From positions 17,967,601 to 18,031,600 of the forward strand of contig OY759225.1 of assembly GCA_963662175.1 (NCBI GenBank): a stretch of DNA of 64,000 nucleotides, given 5' to 3'. Positions 41,455-51,741 of this stretch are shown here, one piece after another. Below the pieces are notes generated by a model. It was not told the origin of the DNA. It worked only from the letters and a program-made list of their open reading frames with translations, and ran no database searches. Position 1 is the stretch's first letter, and every line of letters begins with the position of its first letter. Source of the stretch: Aradus depressus. Its lineage: Eukaryota > Arthropoda > Insecta > Hemiptera > Aradidae. Position numbers and translations under genes: made by a program.

Positions 41455-41865
41455 TATGTTATAGTTTAACGGAAATAAATATTATTATCACCTTGTTTGG
41501 TTCGTTGTTTCCGATTGCGTCTCCGGAGAGTGGAGGCAGACCTGGCATGGTGGCCCGTGGAACTCAGAAATCGTCCCTCAGGATCCACCAGGAGGATCCT
41601 GGGGATACAGACGGAGGGGGAAGAGGCAGAAGCCGAAAGGACATAGCCCCACTCCGGAGGTCGTCGCAACTCCAGTCGAATCGTCTGATGTGAGCCCATC
41701 CTAATAGAGAGAGCCGCACACTCGCTCCGCCCGGTCGACACACTACATCGGAAGAATATGGAACAAGAGTATCCCCCCACCCGAGCACCAAGATATAAAT
41801 GTCCCCCGCCTTGGGATATCTTTGGATCAGAGAGAGTCTTCCTCAATGAAATTCCGTGAGAGGCA
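41455..41865. other. GC-richer segment, possible LINE end
   Basis: Starts TTTAACGGAAATAAATATTA, as at 4919. Long frames occur on both strands (126 codons minus, 102 plus) because stops are rare in GC-rich sequence. No domain can be recognised, so no gene is called. Confidence 0.3.
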
Positions 41866-41924
41866 CACCAACGTAGTAAACAAAAATTGGATGCGACCGA
41901 TATATCGTTATGAGTAGAAAAAAT

Positions 41925-42145
41925 CGGTGAATCACTGACTATGTACTTCCCCAGTAAACATTATTCAATTATTTTCGCTCTCCCTCCAAAGTCAGTCGAC
42001 CGTTTGGACTTAAACTCAATATTTATAATGGCTTCTGAATTCTCATACTAAATTTTGAGTCGATACATACATTCCATCGACAGTTATTTGAATTTTTGAG
42101 TTGAGCCGCCTCTTATCCTCACCTTTTATTGGGCTGGTTCCGTTG
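41925..42145 (+). repeat. Rep-C copy
   Basis: CACTGACTATGTACTTCCCC, TCCCTCCAAAGTCAGTCGAC, TTTGAGTCGATACATACATT and GGGCTGGTTCCGTTGAAA. Confidence 0.7.
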
Positions 42146-42149
42146 AAAC

Positions 42150-42475
42150 ATATTAGGTGTGGTCCTACCTACACACTATACAGACCCTTCTGACAGATGT
42201 GGAGAAGAAGACGAGAACGCGGCACACTTCCTGGGTATATGCTCGGGATACGCGCGAGTGAGATTCCGCATCTTTGGCAAAGATATCACAGAGGAGGATT
42301 TTAGAAGATTGGACCATGGGAAGCATTCTCAGGTTCATTAGGGAAACTGGGAGACTGAGAATGGCTTGGTTGAGGTAGTATAAACAAACAGATAACAGCC
42401 CAACTTCCAGGGAAAGGATAACAGCATTAGATGCTTAGGTCCCTAGGTGTAAAACGCCCACCACCATATATATTG
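42150..42475 (+). pseudogene. R1/I-type LINE C-terminal remnant
   Basis: The plus frame from 42159 reads CGEEDENAAHFLGICSGYAR, then VRFRIFGKDITEEDFRRL. After a one-base shift it reads MGSILRFIRETGRLRMAWL and stops. The Cys/His-bearing CGEEDE-x-x-HFL-x-C block followed by FG...E-x-x-L...ILRFI is the end of R1- and I-type LINE ORF2. The upstream RT is lost. Confidence 0.75.
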
Positions 42476-42479
42476 TAAT

Positions 42480-42662
42480 GGTCAGTAATTAGGGGTATAA
42501 ATTAAGAAAAAAAAATTAAAACAATAATTAATAATAAATTTAATTAATCGAGAAGGCTTCAGCATGAAGGGAGGGGAGAGAGCTGGTCTAGCTCGGTGGG
42601 TCTCTGCCTGCCCGTCTGTCTGTCCCCGAGAGGGTCTGCTGTCTGTCTGTCCTCGAGGGTGT
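42480..42662. other. Unassigned spacer
   Basis: No feature other than a GTCTGTCTGTCC-like simple repeat near 42610-42655. Confidence 0.4.
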
Positions 42663-42670
42663 ATGTCCAT

Positions 42671-43498
42671 TAGGGTGGTCCTTAAATTGAAAAAGTTGAA
42701 ATTTTAAAACGTGCTCCCCCTAGGTCGAAAGTAGTTTCCAAAAAAAAATTGTTGGCGCCGAAAAAACGAGAAAACATATTAAATAACCCGTCCCCCATCG
42801 AGGTTGAATTTTAAATGGGATTTAACATGGGTTTCAAAGTTTTCTTCAGTCGATCGATTACTGAGCTGTTGATTTCCATCGCTTTAAGGTAGGAAATGGT
42901 ACTCAGGGGTTTTCGGGGTCGCTGAAGCAGAATATGATGTTAAAAACTCATTTTAATACATGCCAGCTGTCAAAAAACCTGTCATTATCATTTACTTTTT
43001 TCATAATCATGGTTTTTTCAGTATTATCATTGTCGACAGCTGTCAAGTGTGAAAATTATTTTTATAAATTGATTAGATATCGAAAAATGTTTTCCTTACT
43101 TTTTTTAATCGAAACTAGCAGACATTTTTGTTTAGAAACTGATAATACTCAAAAAACCGTGATTATGAAAAAAGTAAATGATAATGACAGGTTTTTTGAT
43201 AGCTGGCATGTATTAAAATGAGTTTTTAACATCATATTCTGCTTCAGCGACCCCGAAAACCCCTGAGTACCATTTTCTACCTTAAAGCGATGGAAATCAA
43301 CGGCTCAGTAATCGATCGACTGAAGAAAACTTTGAAACCCATGTTAAATCCCATTTAAAATTCAACCTCGATGGGGGACGGGTTATTCAATATGTTTTCT
43401 CGTTTTTTCAGCGCCAAAAAGTTTTTTTTGGGAACTTCTTTTGACCTAGGGGGAGCACGTTTTAAAATTTCAACTTTTTCAATTTAAGGACCACCCTA
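42671..43498. mobile_element. Fold-back hAT element (near-perfect palindrome)
   Basis: Ends TAGGGTGGTCCTTAAATTGA and its inverse. The two arms, each about 370 bases, are near-identical reverse complements around a centre near 43085, with about 100 bases of loop. The flanking 8-bp ATGTCCAT (42663-42670, 43499-43506) is identical and fits the hAT pattern nTnnnnAn. The 95-codon frame inside is a by-product of the palindrome. Confidence 0.88.
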
Positions 43499-43506
43499 AT
43501 GTCCAT

Positions 43507-43790
43507 CAGTCAAGTGTCCATAGCTTGCTATATGGCTGAATACAAGTAAGAAGAAAGAAATAAAGAAGAGGATGCTTTCTCAAGAAAACTTCACAACTCA
43601 CAACATCTGAAGCTCGCAACACCCAACCCATCACCCACAAGTAACAATTTTTCATTTCAATATAAATTTATAAAACAACAAAGACCGTTACAAAATAAAA
43701 ATAGATTATATATAAAAAAAAATATATCTGTATTTATCTAATTTTTAAAAGAACCCCCAATTATACAACCGTTACAATATATATATAGGG
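43507..43790. other. Unassigned sequence
   Basis: No feature. Confidence 0.4.
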
Positions 43791-43794
43791 ATCT

Positions 43795-44130
43795 GAACCA
43801 TCTTTCTAAATTTTCTTCGATACATTTGTTACATCGGCAGTTAGTAAATTTTTCAAATTGAGCCCCCTCTCACTCTTTTCAGCAGATCCCGCTGAAAATT
43901 AATAGGTGTCGTTCTTATACGACTTTAAATTCACATATGAAATTTCGTGTCAATACATTCATTACTATGGCAGCTAATATAATTTTTATAAATTAATAGA
44001 TGTTATCTTTAGAGAGTTCTGGATTCACATATATAATTTCATGTCGATACATTCGTTATCGTGTTCACAGACATTGATTTTTCACATGAAATTCCGGTGA
44101 AAACTCCGCATCGAACTTTCGACCAATTAC
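43795..44130 (+). repeat. Rep-C copy
   Basis: TTCTTCGATACATTTGTTAC, CAGCAGATCCCGCTGAAAAT, TTTCGTGTCAATACATTCAT, TTTCATGTCGATACATTCGT and AACTCCGCATCGAACTTTCG. It shows the internally repeated CGATACATT layout of the family. Confidence 0.72.
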
Positions 44131-44224
44131 AAAAATCCTATCAGCCAACATTTTTCAGAAATCAATGTTAATTTTTAGCGTTTATATTTTTCACTTTTAT
44201 CCTTTATTTAAACTAAAACAAACA

Positions 44225-44415
44225 GAGCCATGGTGGCCGTGCGGGCTAGAGCGTAGGGCATTGGTCGCATGGTCTTCACCATGGTTTGCGGGTTTGAATC
44301 CCGTCCGGGAGAAAGTTGTATATCATAGATAGAATAGGATAGAAACTAAATAACACCGTTATACAGACATGGCTAATATGCATCGTACGTAAGGCCAGTA
44401 AAGGAAAAAAAAAAA
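44225..44415 (+). mobile_element. SINE-B, nearly full length
   Basis: GAGCCATGGTGGCCGTGCGG, B box GGGTTTGAATCCC, ATGGCTAATATGCATCGTAC and AAGGCCAGTAAAGG with an A run. Confidence 0.88.
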
Positions 44416-44617
44416 TATTAATATGGTTTATTAATATTTTGCTTTAGTTTAAATTAGTGAAAATTCTATTCGAGGATGATGTAAGTTGTTATTGAGATTA
44501 CGTTATTTTATATGTGACACCATATATTGGTTTGTTTTGTTTAAATATTATATTATATTTATTTTAAAACTTCTGCTCACTCAGGATGTTGCCTTTTGTT
44601 TAGATATATTATTTGTT

Positions 44618-44965
44618 GAGGGGCGCTGGTAGCTCAGTGGTATGTGTACTTGCCTTCTGAGCTCAGGAACGTGGGTTCGTAACCCGACCGAGGCCCTTAG
44701 TTTATTTTATCTAGGAGGTAAAATAAACTTAAGCACGCCGTCCTTCGGATGGGACGTTAAGCGATGGTCCCGAGCCTGTACGATGTCAGGTACTCGTTAA
44801 AGACCCCTACCCTAGGTGAATAAAAATTTAGGATAGGCAAAATTTAGGACTCCCACAGTAGAGTCGGGCTCATGTCCACCAGAGTGACAAAAGAGCGCTC
44901 TGGTAGTAGGCGATATGACCTCGTAGTTAAATCCCGGGCATGAATCATAAAACCTAACCTAACCT
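44618..44965 (+). mobile_element. SINE-A, full length
   Basis: GAGGGGCGCTGGTAGCTCAG to CATAAAACCTAACCTAACCT. Intact A and B boxes and a telomere-type tail. Confidence 0.92.
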
Positions 44966-45104
44966 ATTATTTGTTGTGTTTTTAAATTTTCACTCATGAT
45001 ATACCTTTGTATGTATTTGTATTAAGTTTTGTTTAGATATAATATTTTAGTTTGTTTAGGTGTAAATCATTTTAAGGTTATTTTTTTTTTAATGTTAATT
45101 TCTT

Positions 45105-45148
45105 TTACTCAAATCTAGCATACAGTGGAGTAGTAGAGTGAGTGACAT
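45105..45148 (-). CDS. Candidate terminal exon of the 47-53 kb gene
   Basis: On the minus strand a pyrimidine-rich acceptor (TTTTACTTTTTCCCGCTAG) is followed by a frame in the required phase: the pending G of exon 4 plus AT gives Asp, then VTHSTTPLYARFE and TAA. Phase agreement is only 1-in-3 by chance, the peptide has no recognisable feature and no clear AATAAA follows, so this is a weak candidate. Confidence 0.2.
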
Positions 45149-45239
45149 CTAGCGGGAAAAAGTAAAACTAACATTACTTGTAATTTTTCTCTTCAATTCA
45201 TTCAAATTATTGTAAGTTAATACACAATAAAATTGTGTT

Positions 45240-45312
45240 AACACCAAATTATTGAAAACATGAAACTCCAGGATTACATAAATTCCTCTCTATACTTCGT
45301 ATATCTGGGGAA
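45240..45312 (+). repeat. Rep-C terminal fragment
   Basis: ACATAAATTCCTCTCTATAC, TTCGTATATCTGGGG. Confidence 0.55.
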
Positions 45313-45314
45313 AT

Positions 45315-46070
45315 AATAATCATGTTTATCGAATTATAATTAATTAAATAAATATTATATTATAATTAAAGATCATGTAAAAACACGAACATAGTAAATA
45401 GTTTCAAAGTTCAGAAAGTTTATCATAACATTAAAAGGAAGAGTAAAAACTTCTGTTAACATTTTCTGCAGAGATGTTGTGAAACACTTGATAAAAACAA
45501 AGAAAAAAATAACTTTAAAAAAAAAAATATTGTCTATTTCATAAAATATATACAATATAGATAATATTTTTAAAAAACACACATTTTTTCTTTATTTATC
45601 TATATTTTATATGTATCTATATAATATATGAAAATAATATTGGAGACCATTTGGGCCAGATGTGCTTTTTGATTTTTACCTGTTTTATAAATAAAAATAA
45701 AATATATATTATGAGTAAAATCTAAAGAAAACTGTATGTTTATAAAAATATTGTTTATATCAAAAAATATATGGGAGTACTTTTGGTAGTGCTACCGAAA
45801 GTACTTCCATGAATTTTATACTCAGACTCCGTCTTCTGGGAGGAGGTAGCCTATTTATCTTGTAATATTTATCTTTTATTTTGTAATGATCTAAAGGCAT
45901 TAAATAAAAAAATATATATATATATATTTTGTAAAATAGACAATATTAAAAAAAAAAACAGTTTTCTTTATTTTTATTAGGTGTTTCACAATATCTCTCG
46001 AGAAAATGTTAAATATCATTTATACGAGTTGTTGAGAATACCTCTTAATTAGTATTTTTCAGAGTTCAGC
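45315..46070. repeat. AT-rich repeat with a small palindrome, related to 60020-60260
   Basis: Shared words are AAAATAGACAATATTAAAAA, ATATTGTCTATTTCATAAA and GTGTTTCACAATATCTC. A 35-bp palindrome, GGAGTACTTTTGGTAG and its inverse, lies at 45774-45808. Probably a non-coding element. Confidence 0.5.
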
Positions 46071-46075
46071 CGTCT

Positions 46076-46148
46076 GCCCGGCTAGCTCAGTCGGTAGAGC
46101 ATGAGACTCTTAATCTCAGGGTCGTGGGTTCGAGCCCCACGTTGGGCG
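46076..46148 (+). tRNA. tRNA-Lys: tRNA-Lys(CUU)
   Basis: A 73-nt cloverleaf. Acceptor GCCCGGC pairs with GTTGGGC (one G-T pair) followed by discriminator G. D arm GCTC-AGTCGGTA-GAGC, anticodon stem TGAGA/TCTCA with loop CTCTTAA (anticodon CTT at 46109-46111), T arm GTGGG-TTCGAGC-CCCAC. A box TAGCTCAGTCGG and B box GGTTCGAGCCC are canonical. A T run of more than ten bases just downstream (46154 onward) should stop Pol III. It lies opposite to and downstream of the spliced gene. It is a genuine tRNA, unlike the SINE heads. Confidence 0.97.
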
Positions 46149-46547
46149 CATAATTTTTTTTTTTATTTTTTCGTTTCAATGTTATTGTTGGAAAGTGTAC
46201 CATTACTTTAAATATCGTTATTAAAAAAATAATCCCGTAAGGTTGTGATGATCTTTAAATTTCTTGACTTCCCTGATAGTTACTAGATACTGAAATACCT
46301 AAGTTTTGTTTCTTATATATAAAAAAAAGCTTCAGTTCTTTCATTATTAAGAGCTGTAGTATCTATTGTATTTATTAATATTTGGAATTTGACATTATTT
46401 TATATTTTATAATTATTATTATTCATCACATACATATATTTTCTAAGATTAAAATTTAATATCGGTTGGTGTATCTAATTTATAAGCTATTTTCATGTAC
46501 AAAATTGTAATATTTATCCAATTACCATGTTATTATAAGTTAGTTAT

Positions 46548-46883
46548 TATGACTCATGGCCGGGCTTTAACTAGGAGGTCATATCGCCTACTACCAGAGC
46601 GTCACTTTCGTCACTCTGGTGGACATGAGCCCGACTCTACTATGGGAGTTATAAATTTTACCTAGGTACCCTAAATTTTTATTCACCTAGGGCAGGGGTC
46701 TTTAACATGTACCTGACATCGTAGAGGCTCGGGACCATCGCTTAACGTCCCATCCGAAGGGCGGCGTGCTTAAGTTTATGTTAGCTCCCAGATAAAATAA
46801 ACTAAGGGCCTCGGTCGGGTTTCGAACCCACGACCTTGAGCTGAGAAGGCAAGCACGCATACCACTGAGCTACCAGCGCCCTC
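46548..46883 (-). mobile_element. SINE-A, nearly full length
   Basis: Reversed from TTATGACTCATGGCCGGGCT to CTGAGCTACCAGCGCCCTC. The TTAGG tail is reduced to TAAGTTAG. Confidence 0.9.
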
Positions 46884-46910
46884 AAATTATATAATTATAA
46901 ATACTAGTTT

Positions 46911-47060
46911 CCCGGTGTTGCCAGGGGAACTTTAATTTTCTCACATAATAGCTCTCATGCGATTTCTAAGCCATTCTTCAAGAGTATATTCATGATGTTT
47001 CAATTTTCAATCATTCACATAGAAATGAGGCATAAAGCCATTCAAATCCAGGAGAAAGAC
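46911..47060 (+). mobile_element. RTE-like fragment
   Basis: ACTAGTTTCCCGGTGTTGCC, AGGGGAACTTTAATTTTC, GAGTATATTCATGATGTTTC and ATAGAAATGAGGCATAAAG match the start of 13233-13633. Confidence 0.55.
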
Positions 47061-47228
47061 AATGATATTTTTTTGTTTTGGTATGAAAACAAATCTATAT
47101 GTATGTACTAAATAGATTTTATTGGTAGATAGGATCTAGGCCACGAGAGAAATTTCAGTTATATATTTAGGTCTGGTATATAAATATTAAGAATTCTGAC
47201 AAGCAGTTTAAATTTATGATAGACTTAC

Positions 47229-47283
47229 CTTCAGATTCTGAAGGATTGCAGCTAAACTGCTCTGGAGAAAGGTTGGATATCGC
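47229..47283 (-). CDS. Spliced host gene, exon 4 (55 nt)
   Basis: Minus strand: acceptor ATTATATTTTAG, exon GCG ATA TCC ... GAA G, donor GTAAGTCTATC. It starts in phase 0, as required after exon 3, and encodes AISNLSPEQFSCNPSESE, leaving one base (G) for the next exon. Short, Ser/Pro/Glu-rich and probably disordered. Both splice sites match the metazoan consensus well. Confidence 0.75.
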
Positions 47284-47601
47284 CTAAAATATAATGAAAT
47301 AATTAGATGAAATTAAAGCATATATGTCGAAAACTTTTCAAAGGATATCAACTCTCAGATAATTTTTTTATTATTTTTTTCTTTTTGCTTTGATTTTTTA
47401 GTTTGTAAAGCAAATGTTTCTTTAATTTTCATTAGCATGCAATTTTTCTTCGGCCCTTAAATTAATATTTTTAATAATAATATAATATATTTTTTGGCAG
47501 ATATATTATTCTCACATTAATATCAGGATTTTACAACCTATCAAATTATAGACATTTCGGGAAGTACTCCCATGTAATAATCACTATTTTTTTTAACATA
47601 C

Positions 47602-47663
47602 CTTCGGTTCATTTGTTGATCCAAGAACTGAAGAAGACACCAAAGGGCTCGGTGATGACGAAA
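47602..47663 (-). CDS. Spliced host gene, exon 3 (62 nt)
   Basis: Minus strand: acceptor TTTTGAATATTTCAG, donor GTATGTTA. With the G carried from exon 2 it reads V-SSSPSPLVSSSVLGSTNEPK and ends exactly on a codon. The Ser-rich peptide suggests a disordered, possibly phosphorylated segment. The intron to exon 4 is 318 nt. Confidence 0.75.
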
Positions 47664-48113
47664 CTGAAATATTCAAAATAAACTGTTAACATCTGAAATT
47701 ATTTTCATTAAATTATACATAAGGTAATAAAAACGGATGGATGAAAGTATGCAAAAATTAAAAATTGTGTTCAAACCCAAAAAATTCATATATCCGGTCC
47801 TATGGTCCAGGCAATAGATAGCCCAGGAAAAGGAGACGCGACATTTCTTGCATCCAACGGATAGTTGGATCGCTTTAGAATTTTTCACAGCAGTAAATTC
47901 AAAGCAATTTGCGGAGAATCGGCATCAATGGGCGAACATACTGCAGAATGGGCGTCAAAGATTGGTGGAATAATTGAAGGATATACTCCAATATCTTCAA
48001 TGCGGATGAAACTTTTTTTTTTAAACCCTTCTCAACTGACTTCCTTCGCAACGAACAATTTTCCGTTGCAGAGTGGTTTTAATTTTCATTATTTATTTCG
48101 TTTTTATATATTT

Positions 48114-48142
48114 ATTATATATATATATATATATATATATTT
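48114..48142. repeat. (AT)n microsatellite
   Basis: About thirteen AT units in intron 2 of the spliced gene. Confidence 0.9.
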
Positions 48143-48286
48143 ATTTTGTTTTAGAAGGATTAATTTTAATCTGTAGATATTCTGCAATGTATGGCAACCC
48201 TGGTATGCAATTTTTGTTATTTTTTTTTCTAACAGTATGTACCTTAGTTCTTTATTTATTATATATAATAAATATGTTTGTAATTG

Positions 48287-48614
48287 TGACTCACGCCCGG
48301 GCTTTTAACTATGTGGTCATATCGCCTACTAGCAGAGCGCTCTTTCGTCACTCTGGTGGACATGAGCCTGACTCTACTATGGGAGTCCTAAATTTTGCCT
48401 ACCCTAAATTTCTATTCACCTAGAATAGAGGTCTTTAACGAGTATCTGAGATCGTACAGGCTCGGGACCATCGCTTAACGTCCCATCCGAAGGACGGCGT
48501 TCTCTAGTTTATTTTACCTCCCAGATAAAATAAACTAAGGGTCTCGGGCGGGTTTCGAACCGACGATCTTGAGCTCAGAAGGCAAGCACGCATACCACTG
48601 AGCTACTGACACCG
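48287..48614 (-). mobile_element. SINE-A in intron 2
   Basis: Reversed from TGTGACTCACGCCCGGGCTT to CTGAGCTACTGACACCG. The head end and TTAGG tail are both slightly eroded. Confidence 0.9.
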
Positions 48615-48618
48615 TAGT

Positions 48619-49227
48619 CAGGGGAGGGGCAGGGGGGCCTGCCCCCCCTGGCCAGAGCAAAAAACCAAGATAAAAATTGAATAAACTAAAAAAAAATATT
48701 TTTATTAAAAATGGATTGCTTGCAAATTTACCAATAGGCTCTCCAAATTTCCCGTGCGTCTGATTCCAAAATCAGCAATCAGCTGTTACATAAATGTACA
48801 TGTACAAAACAAGTCATATTACATTTATTTAAATATATATGAATTCGATCATTTCATTTCCTCGCTCAAAATCATTTATTTTATACTTTATACTCTTAAA
48901 GCTGATTTTACATGCGAAGTAAAAATGCAAAACGCAGCAGCAGCAAATGCACGCTATTGGATGTGAGTCATTTAATTCTAAACAGAAACCACAGTGTGCA
49001 TTTGCTGCTGCTACGCTTTGCATTTCTGCTGCTCAGTCAACATAAGTATTACAGTCAGTGGTTACCTCAGGGGGAGCTTCTAGAGGTCCGAGTCTCCCAA
49101 ATTAATAACAAAAAGTCTGCGACGCTAACCACGGAAGCAGCGGGCTGTGCCCCCGGGAGTCTATACCCCCACTCTCATAGTCTCTTTGCCCCCCCCTCCC
49201 CCTCCTCAAAATCCAGGCTACGCCTAT
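48619..49227. mobile_element. hAT-2, non-autonomous, copy 2, in intron 2
   Basis: CAGGGGAGGGGCAGGGGGGC at the left and, reversed, CATAGGCGTAGCCTGGATTT at the right. Very similar throughout to 16621-17224, including the internal hairpin (48918-49028). It lies 40 bases from the exon 2 donor. Confidence 0.75.
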
Positions 49228-49267
49228 GTGTAAGTATATATACATTTCTAATTAAGTATATAATTAC

Positions 49268-50107
49268 CATGTATAGAGGAGGAATCAAACGTCTGGAATT
49301 GAATAGGAGGCGGCAATATTATATCTAAATCAAATTTTTCATTTTCGCAAATTTTCATTTCGGATGTTTTCTGATTTTCTTCTCTTATTTTGTTAACTTC
49401 TTCAAAAATTCTCTGAATTTTATCATTTACATCTTCCGTTTCAGTTTTCTCTTCATTTTTATTTGTATTTAAAAATGCTCCCGTTTCATAACACTTTATC
49501 AATTTCATAACATCAACATTTTGCTGTTCCGATACATTTTCTGTTTGACAATATTGCGCTTCGTAAATATCACCATCCAAATCGTGATAATAAACTAATG
49601 GTGCTTTAACACCGAAAAATTCACTATAATAACCAGTATATTTTTTAATGTCTGTATTATCAATATTTTTATTCTCATCTGAAGAATCATCAATCATTTT
49701 ACTTAAATAATTTTTCATACTTTCTTCAAAAATTGGTGCTTCATGAAGTTTAAGTATTTGGTTTTTATAGTCAAGTAGAGTCCTTGCTTCAAATTTATCC
49801 AAAATATACTTCATTGAATCGATTTCTTCAAATTCGTTAACATAATTTACAGGATTGTTACTTACGATTGATAAGTCTTCTGGTTCAGTGATATTGCTTT
49901 CATCAAATTTGTAGATACAATTTGTCAATTGTGTGTTTGTTTCTTCTGAAGTTATTTTTTTGGTTCGGGTTGACTTACGTAGTGCGGGTGACATGTTGAA
50001 CACCTTGTCAGATGCTAAGTTCTGTTCCGTTTTCTTATTTGGTTTGTCGTGGTTTGTGAGGTTTTTTTTAAGCGTTGCATTGCTATTGAATAGAGCGTAA
50101 CGCTTAT
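49268..50107 (-). CDS. Spliced host gene, exon 2 (840 nt), unknown acidic protein
   Basis: Minus strand: acceptor TATTTTGTTTCAG, donor GTAATTATATAC. It is open for 279 whole codons and encodes residues 3-281 of the inferred protein (start MDKRYALFNSNATLKK). Early it has a basic patch, ALRKSTRTKKIT (about 43-54), that could be a nuclear signal. The middle is acidic (IDDSSDENKNIDNTD), followed by a more ordered-looking part, YYSEFFGVKAPLVYYHDLDG. Near the end is a short heptad-like helix (DKIQRIFEEVNKIREENQK) and LPPPIQF. There is no signal peptide, membrane segment or transposon motif. No family is recognised. Codon phase agrees with the exons on both sides, and the length without stops in AT-rich DNA argues for selection. 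Confidence 0.8.
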
Positions 50108-50162
50108 CTGAAACAAAATACATAAAAAATAAATAAATATAGTTCAATATTAGATATATAGA

Positions 50163-50838
50163 TTTTTTTTTTTTTTTAATTTACAAATAGCTATTAACAA
50201 CTGTATACAAATAAATACAACAAGGAAATTTGCTAATAAAGAGATAATGGCAATGTCAAAATGTCATGAGGGGAGAAATCACCCAGTGGTGACACTCCCT
50301 AGTCACTTTTTTCTCTCGTTTTTAGCTAATCACTGTCACTGCTTCTGATCAGGAGATCTCTAGGCCATTGACGCTTAAGCCGTCGTTGGGGAAGTATAGC
50401 AGAATGGAGGGCACGGACTAGAGGATTATTGTGGGAACTAAGAAGGGAAAATAATTTTTTATATTTGGATTTAGCGACTTCAGTGATGAAAGGTACGTTG
50501 AGGTTAGTGTGAAGGGTTTTGTTGGAGACGTAGTAAGGAGCATTGGCAATTTTACGAAGGATTTTGGAAGTTGGAAGCCTTGGCAGAACCCCAGAGTTCA
50601 AGTCCGTAAGTCCACATAGGTTTGAGTATTGCGTTATATATAAGTCGTTTTGTTGTCAAAGTTAGTTTGGATCTTTTGTCTAGTAGTCTTAGTAGCAGTT
50701 TATAACGTCTGTTCATTTCTTGTCTTTTCAATCTCGTGTGAGGATTCCAAGAGTATGAGGCCGGGAGGTGAAGGGTTTTTGCTTTTTCCATATATAGAGG
50801 ATATATCCACTAGAGTAGCAAAAATCTTGAGGAAGGAA
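50163..50838 (-). pseudogene. Jockey-type LINE 3' end, copy C, in intron 1
   Basis: T run and 3' UTR, then reversed frames giving LKRQEMNRRYKLLLRLLDKR, LKPMWTYGLELWGSAKASN and, after breaks, YYVSNKTLHTNLNVPFI and VRALHSAILPQRRLKRQW. It matches copy B (22376-23074) and likewise ends at a hAT-3 terminus. Confidence 0.85.
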
Positions 50839-50921
50839 TAGGGATCTATCGATACAAGTAAAGTATCGATACTTTTCTTTCGATACCAAGTAGGTATCGA
50901 ATAGATATTACTTGTATCGAT
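50839..50921. mobile_element. hAT-3 left-end fragment
   Basis: TAGGGATCTATCGATACAAG through GTATCGAATAGATATTACTT, essentially identical to 23075-23157. It breaks off at GTATCGAT into unrelated sequence. Confidence 0.8.
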
Positions 50922-51378
50922 AAGTTACACTGGAGGGCAGGTATATTTTCGACGAAGGATGAAGACGATGTGAACTGATTTTGTGTCGTTCACCTTCACT
51001 CTCCACTTTTTGTACCAGGACTCAGGTGTTCTTGGAGGTGTCTGGATGATAGGACTGGGTCAGGATGAGGAGAGAGGATAGCAGTATCATCAAGAAAACG
51101 GATTTTTACATTTCAAGGTCCTCTTATTACGTTTTGACCATTTTCACGATGATGTCTATCTATGGGCATGTGTGAGTGATTGAAAATATGTGAGCGCTCA
51201 ACAGCAAAAATGATTGTAGCTATGAACTTGTACAAACTTAGCTCTGAGTAGATTTTGATTGAAATCGGACGAAAATGAGATCAGTTTACTCCAGGCCTTT
51301 TTAAATCTTCAGTCGCTATTAAGTATTTAGATTAGAGATAGAATCAATATGTTACCGAAGTTATTTAATTTTTATTTT
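50922..51378. other. Unassigned sequence in intron 1
   Basis: Contains degraded words seen again at 52790-52990 (GAAAATATGTGAGCGCTCAAC-like, ATTTTGATTGAAATCGGACG), so it is likely an old dispersed repeat. Confidence 0.4.
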
Positions 51379-51546
51379 TGTCCATATGTACGATGGATAT
51401 TAGCCACATCTCTTGTAAAGGGGTTATCTAGATAATTTACGACATCCATGGCCCGGAGAGGGAGTTCTATCTACGAAATACGCAAACCATGGTTAGACCA
51501 TGCGACCAAAGCCCTACGCTCTAGCCCGCTCGGCCACCATGGCCCC
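51379..51546 (-). mobile_element. SINE-B, head internally deleted
   Basis: Reversed: ATGTACGATGGATATTAGCC, TTTACGACATCCATGGCCCG, CGAAATACGCAAACCATGG and ATGCGACCAAAGCCCTACGC. The B box region is deleted. Confidence 0.85.
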
Positions 51547-51654
51547 CACAACCGAAGGGTAATTTATTATATATATTTCTTTTATTATTGGTAGTTTTCA
51601 TGAAAATTTTTAAAAATAAAGAAAAACAGAGAAGATATGTGATGTTGCCATTAC

Positions 51655-51741
51655 AGGCCTGTCTTATACCAACCACGTTAACAGGCTTACAGATCACTCT
51701 TTCTTCCCGTTCTCAAAATCATTTCATATTGCCATTAGATT
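51655..51741 (+). repeat. Rep-D fragment
   Basis: TGTCTTATACCAACCACGTT, CAGATCACTCTTTCTTCCCG and CAAAATCATTTCATATTGCC. The same words occur at 7970, 18320 and 62810-63060. Confidence 0.55.

Noticed and set aside
41466..41846. 126-codon minus ORF as a gene
   Set aside because: An overlapping plus frame of 102 codons exists, no domain is recognisable, and GC-rich DNA yields long chance frames.
42934..43221. 95-codon plus ORF as a gene
   Set aside because: It lies across the centre of the fold-back palindrome and has no protein-like composition.
47865..48176. Plus ORF over intron 2 as an exon
   Set aside because: It runs antisense to the gene and into an (AT)n tract, with no domain or suitable splice sites.
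48912..49328. 138-codon plus ORF as a gene
   Set aside because: It spans the hAT-2 hairpin and terminus and overlaps exon 2 of the real gene on the other strand.
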